6,407 bases of DNA from Candidatus Sulfotelmatobacter sp. GTDB lineage: Bacteria; Acidobacteriota; Terriglobia; Terriglobales; Acidobacteriaceae. Made by a program: the position numbers and the translations under genes. Where the stretch lies: assembly GCA_030049565.1 (NCBI GenBank), contig JASIKQ010000175.1, forward strand, positions 1-6,407, written 5' to 3'. Each line of letters begins with the position of its first letter. Positions within the stretch are counted from its first letter, which is position 1. The notes under the pieces were generated by a model. It searched no databases. It saw only the letters and a list, made by a program, of their open reading frames with translations, and was not told the DNA's origin. Below, piece after piece: positions 1 through 3,866 of the stretch.

Positions 1-576
1 CAGCCAACCTCCAGAAGCGGTCAACGGCTTGTCCAGTTCACGGCAGGTGACATTTGCGGAGTAACACTTTAGGCAGCGCAGTTCTTGGTGTGCTTCCTCT
101 TCCTTCTCAATAGTCGATGGGAGTCCCTGTTCTAAGGCCGCTTTTCGTGCTTCGCTGTCGAGCGGATCAGGCGCTATGTCTTGGAAGCGGAGTGAAAGAC
201 CCAGTCCCTTCACTTCCCCCTCATCATGCCCCAGCCAGTGCGCAACTTCGTGCCAGACCACTTGTTTCACTTCCGCGGGCAGGTTTCCCTTTGAACACCG
301 CAGAATAGGACCTCGAAAAACGAATATCAAATCGGGAGCACTTTGCACTAGGTTGTGTTGGCGCTTGGTCCTGCCCACTCCGCTGTAGCACCCCAGGAGC
401 TCAGTACCCCGAGGCCAATTCCTTCTCTCCGACATCTTCTCGAACATCCCCTCGGGTGGCTCGTCGACCACTTGAATGCCGGGAAAATCTGGCAAGTTTC
501 TGATCTTCTCGGGCAATGTGCTGTATGCCCACTCCACGATTTTCTCGAAACTGGCTCTGTTTGAGGCTTCAGTCAT
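1..576 (-). CDS. Zinc metallopeptidase family protein (zincin_1-like), 3' end beyond the left edge
   Basis: Reading the minus strand from ATG at 576 gives 192 codons with no stop before the edge, so the C-terminus is missing. An in-frame TAA at 595-597 with no other start after it fixes the start; the upstream Shine-Dalgarno is weak. Residues ~9-125 look like the small 'possible zinc metallopeptidase' family (Pfam Zincin_1, PF06262): an N-terminal helix (FEKIVEWAYSTLPEKIRNLP), a VVDEPPEGM segment, LLGCYSGV, a strand ending in FRGPIL, then HEVAHWLGHDE at 109-119. H109 and H113 should bind zinc, E110 should be the catalytic base, and D118 matches the family's HExxHxxGxD spacing. No signal peptide or membrane segment is visible, so it is probably cytoplasmic. 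The substrate is unknown. After an acidic linker, C168, C171 and C178 (RCLKCYSANVTC) suggest the first half of a zinc ribbon. Five of 13 arginines in residues 1-180 use AGA/AGG, against none in cdaA. Confidence 0.85.
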   Translation of the reverse strand, partial: MTEASNRASFEKIVEWAYSTLPEKIRNLPDFPGIQVVDEPPEGMFEKMSERRNWPRGTELLGCYSGVGRTKRQHNLVQSAPDLIFVFRGPILRCSKGNLPAEVKQVVWHEVAHWLGHDEGEVKGLGLSLRFQDIAPDPLDSEARKAALEQGLPSTIEKEEEAHQELRCLKCYSANVTCRELDKPLTASGGWL

Positions 577-627
577 GGGACATTGGCGTCGGCCTTATTG
601 TATTCCTGATGTCTGTGAATCTGGCCT

Positions 628-658
628 AACATCGTGATTGCACTCACCGGCATGTCAA
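628..658 (-). promoter_or_regulatory. Putative promoter of the metallopeptidase gene
   Basis: On the minus strand a perfect TTGACA (658-653) is followed after 19 bases by GATGTT (633-628), a poor -10 match (3 of 6). Transcription would start near 621, leaving a leader of about 45 bases before ATG at 576. The -35 is convincing, but the spacing is long and the -10 weak, so this is tentative. Confidence 0.25.
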
Positions 659-675
659 TGAGTAGTCTTCAATTC

Positions 676-766
676 GGCAAATGAACAGGAACGGCGACCT
701 TTATCCCATCTTGCCCTATATTGCCCCGATTGCCGTGCATTAGAATGTAAGGTTCAGAAGCGGCAA
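676..766. repeat. Cluster of five TTGCC/GGCAA pentamers upstream of cdaA
   Basis: TTGCC occurs at 711-715, 721-725 and 730-734, and its complement GGCAA at 676-680 and 762-766. The three direct copies are 10 and 9 bases apart, close to one helical turn, and the two inverted copies flank them at roughly equal distances (about 30 bases). TTGCCG at 730-735 and CGGCAA at 761-766 form an inverted repeat around the cdaA -10 candidate. About 0.2 copies would be expected by chance in this length if bases were random. A protein-binding site is possible but unproven. Confidence 0.35.
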
Positions 767-777
767 GTTTCCTCATT

Positions 778-781
778 GGAG
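778..781 (+). promoter_or_regulatory. Ribosome binding site that sets the cdaA GTG start
   Basis: GGAG lies 5 bases before GTG at 787. The frame upstream is closed by TAA at 748-750 and contains no ATG, GTG or TTG between that stop and 787, so this site and the GTG codon together define the start. Confidence 0.6.
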
Positions 782-786
782 CCCCG

Positions 787-1680
787 GTGACCCAAATCAC
801 AACGCCATGGTTGCGAGTATCGTTCACCGTGCTCGACATTTTGCTGGTGGCGTTGATCATCTATGAACTGCTGGTGATGATCCGGGGCACGCGCGCGGCG
901 CCCATGCTTGCCGGCCTGGCCGCAATCGCGGGCGCATTTTATTTGGCGCGCATTGGCGAGCTGGTCACGCTGAATTGGCTGGTCAGCCATTTGCTGCCCT
1001 ACATTGTCTTTGCGCTGATCGTGGTCTTCCAGTCGGAGATTCGCTATGTGCTCTCCGATCTGGGCCGGCGCGTAAGTTTTCTGCGTGGGCCCGGCGCTGT
1101 CGACGGCGATTCTTACGATGATATCGTCCTCGCGGCAAATCTCTTTTCCCAGCACCAGACCGGCGCACTGATGGTGATTGAGCGCGAGATCGGTTTGCGC
1201 ACCTATATCGAAAGCGGCGTCGCCATGGATGCGAAGCTCTCTTACGATCTTCTCGCCACCATTTTCCGGCCCAGCGCCCCGCTGCACGATGGCGCGGTGA
1301 TCATCCAGAAAGACCGCTTGGCCGCGGCTGCGTGTTTTCTGCCGCTCTCCATGAATCCGGTGCTCTCCACGCAGCTGGGTACGCGCCACCGCGCGGGCAT
1401 TGGAATTACCGAAGAAACTGACGCCATCGCCGTCATCGTCTCCGAGGAAACCGGCGCCATCAGCATGGCCCTGGGTGGAAAGATCGAACGCGATCTCACC
1501 GTCGAGCAGCTGCGCGAACGCCTGAGCGCAGAGCTGCGGCGATACGTCGCCCCGGTAGCATTACCCACGGTCACACCTCCCATTGAGGAAGCCAATGAAG
1601 ATGTGGAGTCGCCGCTGCGCGAAGATGCCAGCATTAGCGCCGGCCAAGAACCGGCTTCGGAAACGGAGCGTCCGCGATGA
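787..1680 (+). CDS. cdaA: Diadenylate cyclase CdaA (c-di-AMP synthase, membrane-bound)
   Basis: Condenses two ATP into cyclic di-AMP at the inner face of the membrane. The 297-residue product has the CdaA layout: three membrane helices (about 11-32, 38-56 and 62-82, the last ending in the family-typical ALIVVFQSEIR), a short linker, then the DisA_N/DAC domain (about 110-250). Diagnostic motifs are GALMVIERE (126-134), LHDGAVII (166-173) with the metal-binding D168, and GTRHRAGIG (198-206) containing the RHR nucleotide-binding triad (200-202). All key residues are present, so an active enzyme is expected. The domain is followed by a 40-residue tail rich in Glu, Pro and Ser (about 258-297) that looks disordered. 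The start is GTG. The last codons overlap cdaR by 4 bases (ATGA), implying translational coupling. CdaA is the housekeeping cyclase type, distinct from DisA and CdaS. Confidence 0.95.
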   Translation: MTQITTPWLRVSFTVLDILLVALIIYELLVMIRGTRAAPMLAGLAAIAGAFYLARIGELVTLNWLVSHLLPYIVFALIVVFQSEIRYVLSDLGRRVSFLRGPGAVDGDSYDDIVLAANLFSQHQTGALMVIEREIGLRTYIESGVAMDAKLSYDLLATIFRPSAPLHDGAVIIQKDRLAAAACFLPLSMNPVLSTQLGTRHRAGIGITEETDAIAVIVSEETGAISMALGGKIERDLTVEQLRERLSAELRRYVAPVALPTVTPPIEEANEDVESPLREDASISAGQEPASETERPR

Positions 1681-2348
1681 TGGCATTCTTTCGCCGCTGG
1701 GTACTGCACAACTTCTGGTTGAAAGTTGTGTCGCTTATGTTGGCGACCGGCCTTTGGCTGGCGATTTCGCCCGATCAGGAGCCGGCGGAAGTTGCCGTGC
1801 ACGTTCCCATCGAGTTTCAGCATGTTCCGCCGCATCTCGAAATCAGCTCCGCAACCATACCGGAGGCACAGATTCGCGTGCGCGGTCCCGATAGTCTCAT
1901 CCGGCAATTGCAGCCAACTGACATTCATGCCGAGCTGGACTTGAAAGACGTCAAGCCCGGCGAACGCACCTTTGACCTGACCGGGCAGCAGATTCGCCAT
2001 CAACGCGATTTGCACGTGGTGCAAGTCGTTCCCGGGCAGGTGCACCTCAGCTTCGATACACGCCTTACGCGCGATGTAGAAATTCGCCCTAACCTCACCG
2101 GTACTCTTGCGGCCGGAGAAAAGATCGCGAGGGTGCTCGTGGATCCGGATCGAATCACCATCACCGGCCCGCAACATCACGTGGAACGGGTGGACGTGGC
2201 GACTACCGATCCCATTGACGCCTCCGGAACGCGAACGGAATCGACCTTTGTGACCAATGTCTACATTCCGGATGTGCTCGTGCAGGTAGTCAATCCCACG
2301 CCAATCCGCGTTACTGTGATTATGAACACAGCGGCCAGCGGCCATTGA
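1677..2348 (+). CDS. cdaR: CdaA regulatory protein CdaR (YbbR-domain protein)
   Basis: Membrane-anchored partner that modulates CdaA. The 223-residue product starts with a short basic segment and one hydrophobic helix (about 12-30, NFWLKVVSLMLATGLWLAI), which should hold the rest outside the cytoplasmic membrane. Two YbbR repeats follow, about 38-126 and 133-215; each has the same core, visible as IRVRGPDSLIRQL (66-78) and ITITGPQHHVERV (160-172), followed by a 'xxDPIDAS'-like strand. Bacillus subtilis CdaR has four such domains in ~480 residues, so this is a short form. ATG at 1677 overlaps the cdaA stop and has GGAG at 1665-1668, 8 bases upstream; a second ATG at 1680 is an alternative. The regulatory role is inferred from the family and from its position directly after cdaA. 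Confidence 0.9.
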   Translation: MMAFFRRWVLHNFWLKVVSLMLATGLWLAISPDQEPAEVAVHVPIEFQHVPPHLEISSATIPEAQIRVRGPDSLIRQLQPTDIHAELDLKDVKPGERTFDLTGQQIRHQRDLHVVQVVPGQVHLSFDTRLTRDVEIRPNLTGTLAAGEKIARVLVDPDRITITGPQHHVERVDVATTDPIDASGTRTESTFVTNVYIPDVLVQVVNPTPIRVTVIMNTAASGH

Positions 2349-2349
2349 A

Positions 2350-2378
2350 CTGACTCTCTCGCCTGCATTTGTTATCCT
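2350..2378 (+). promoter_or_regulatory. Putative internal promoter for glmM
   Basis: In the gap after cdaR, CTGACT (2350-2355, 4 of 6 to TTGACA) is followed after exactly 17 bases by TATCCT (2373-2378, 4 of 6 to TATAAT), with an extended -10 TG at 2370-2371. Transcription would begin near 2385. This could let glmM, an essential cell-wall gene, be expressed separately from cdaA-cdaR. The match is based on the E. coli sigma70 consensus only. Confidence 0.35.
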
Positions 2379-2430
2379 CAGTTGGTTCGCCATCGCTGGA
2401 CACAATTCGACCGTGAACTCGCAGAACTTT

Positions 2431-3810
2431 ATGAGCACTCCGACGCGACAACTGTTTGGCACTGACGGCATACGCGGCGTCGCGGGCGATTTCCCGCTCA
2501 CCAAGGACAGCACTTATCTGATCGGGCGAGCGCTGGGACACGATCTCATGCGCAGTACGCCGAAGGCTCGCGCCGTGCTGGGACAAGATACGCGCCAATC
2601 GAGCGCATGGATTGCCGACCGCGTCGCCGCAGGGCTGGCGGCCGTCGGAGTCGAAGTGCACAGCGCGGGCGTGATCACGACTCCGGGGATTGCCTACCTG
2701 GCGAGATCGCGGACCTTTGCCGCGGGCGTGGTGATTTCCGCGTCGCACAATCCCTGGACCGATAACGGCATCAAAGTGTTTTCCGGAGATGGGTTCAAGC
2801 TTAGCGATGCGCGCGAAATGGCAATTGAAAAGGAAATTTTTGCCCTGCTGGCCAAACCCGGCGCCATGGACGATACCGCCATGAGGGTCGCCGGCCCATC
2901 GTTGCCGGGCGAATCAGAGCAGCGCAAGGCTTATATCGAATCTCTGGCCAGCAGCGTGTCCTCCGATGTGAGTCGGCTTCGCGTGCTCATCGATTGCGCC
3001 AACGGGGCTGCCACGGCCGAGGCTCCCGAGTTATTTCGATGCTTAGGTGTCAATACGACATTCACCCATGTGAGTCCGAATGGCAAAAACATTAATGAAG
3101 GCTGCGGCGCGCTGCATCCCCAAGTGCTCGCCCGATCCATCGCCGAATCCGGAGGAAAATTCGATTTAGGGGTGACCTTCGATGGCGATGCTGACCGTGC
3201 ATTGTTCTGCGATGCGCAGGGCCGCGTAGTGAATGGAGATGGAGTGCTGCTGCTGGCGGCCCGGGATCTGAAAGCGCGCGGGAAATTGGCGGGAGATACC
3301 GTCGTCGCCACGACCATGTCGAACATGGGAGTCGAGATTGCGTTGAAGAAGTCCGATATTCGCCTGTTGCGTGCGGATGTTGGCGACAAATATGTCTTGG
3401 AAGAAATGCTGAAAATCGGCGCGACCCTGGGCGGCGAGCAATCGGGGCATGTGATTTTCCGCGATGGCAACTCCACCACCGGCGACGGCTTGCTCACTGC
3501 CTTGCGCGTGATGGATGTCATGGTCCGATCCGGCAGAGCGCTGGCGGAGTTGGTCAGCGACCTGAAGGTTTTTCCTCAGAAGATTCAGAACGTGCGCGTG
3601 CGTGAGAAAATTCCGTTCTCACAGATTCCGGAAGTGCAGAAGGCAATCGAAGCCGCCCAACGCGAACTCGACGGCAATGGACGAATCGTCGTTCGCTATT
3701 CAGGTACTGAGGCCCTGGCGCGCGTGATGGTGGAAGCGGAGTCGGAAGAAAAGATGCGCGAGGTCACGGCGAGGATTGCGGGAGAAATCCAGAAAGCGCT
3801 GGGAATATAG
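2431..3810 (+). CDS. glmM: Phosphoglucosamine mutase GlmM
   Basis: Interconverts glucosamine-6-phosphate and glucosamine-1-phosphate in the cytoplasm, on the route to UDP-GlcNAc for peptidoglycan and lipopolysaccharide. The 459-residue product has all four domains of the alpha-D-phosphohexomutase family: LFGTDGIRG near the N-terminus (8-16), the phosphoserine loop ISASHNP (102-108, S105 phosphorylated), the metal loop DGDADR (251-256), the sugar-binding GEQSGH (335-340), and the phosphate-binding RYSGTEA (422-428). FGTDGIRG and GEQSGH mark it as GlmM rather than a phosphomannomutase or phosphoglucomutase. I chose ATG at 2431 because it puts 8 residues before FGTDG, close to the 6 in E. coli GlmM; GTG at 2413 would add six residues. 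Neither has a strong ribosome binding site. It lies 82 bases after cdaR; in Firmicutes GlmM binds and inhibits CdaA. Confidence 0.95.
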   Translation: MSTPTRQLFGTDGIRGVAGDFPLTKDSTYLIGRALGHDLMRSTPKARAVLGQDTRQSSAWIADRVAAGLAAVGVEVHSAGVITTPGIAYLARSRTFAAGVVISASHNPWTDNGIKVFSGDGFKLSDAREMAIEKEIFALLAKPGAMDDTAMRVAGPSLPGESEQRKAYIESLASSVSSDVSRLRVLIDCANGAATAEAPELFRCLGVNTTFTHVSPNGKNINEGCGALHPQVLARSIAESGGKFDLGVTFDGDADRALFCDAQGRVVNGDGVLLLAARDLKARGKLAGDTVVATTMSNMGVEIALKKSDIRLLRADVGDKYVLEEMLKIGATLGGEQSGHVIFRDGNSTTGDGLLTALRVMDVMVRSGRALAELVSDLKVFPQKIQNVRVREKIPFSQIPEVQKAIEAAQRELDGNGRIVVRYSGTEALARVMVEAESEEKMREVTARIAGEIQKALGI

Positions 3811-3848
3811 TTGAATCATTCCTTGTCTTTCTGCGAAGCAGATATTCC
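3802..3848. other. Inverted repeats in the gap between convergent glmM and polA
   Basis: The 56 bases between the two stop codons, plus the end of glmM, contain GGAATAT (3802-3808) matched perfectly by ATATTCC (3842-3848). Inside lies a 5-bp hairpin, TCTGC-GAA-GCAGA (3830-3842), whose core GCGAAGC is known as an unusually stable DNA mini-hairpin. GGAAT can instead pair with ATTCC at 3818-3822, which is followed by the T-rich TTGTCTTT (3823-3830) and would resemble a weak terminator for glmM. The three pairings are partly exclusive and none has a clean run of T, so a terminator role is only a possibility. Confidence 0.3.
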
Positions 3849-3866
3849 AGCTCTGGCGTGCCTGGG

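Larger units (their letters stand above)
577..786. other. Divergent intergenic region between metallopeptidase gene and cdaA
   Basis: These 210 bases separate two genes that start away from each other, so they should hold both promoters. I see no convincing small gene here. The right half is dominated by TTGCC/GGCAA pentamers (listed separately). For cdaA the best -10 candidate is TAGAAT at 741-746 (5 of 6 matches), but the nearest -35-like hexamer, TTGCCC at 721-726, is only 14 bases upstream, so no complete sigma70-type promoter can be called. No riboswitch or long hairpin was recognised. Confidence 0.6.

Noticed and set aside
117..564. Plus-strand frames of 60-70 codons opposite the metallopeptidase gene
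   Set aside because: The minus strand codes for a recognisable zinc peptidase across the whole stretch, so these are shadows.
721..746. TTGCCC (721) and TAGAAT (741) as a cdaA promoter
   Set aside because: The 14-base spacing is too short for a sigma70-type promoter; only the -10 element is plausible.
754..1389. 211-codon minus-strand frame opposite the cdaA start
   Set aside because: Antisense to the conserved membrane and cyclase regions of cdaA; the product is rich in Arg, Gln and His with no fold-like pattern, typical of a shadow frame.
1242..2513. 423-codon open frame on the minus strand opposite cdaA and cdaR
   Set aside because: It lies antisense to two clearly recognised genes, spans their junction and resembles no known family; its length reflects the base composition of the sense genes.
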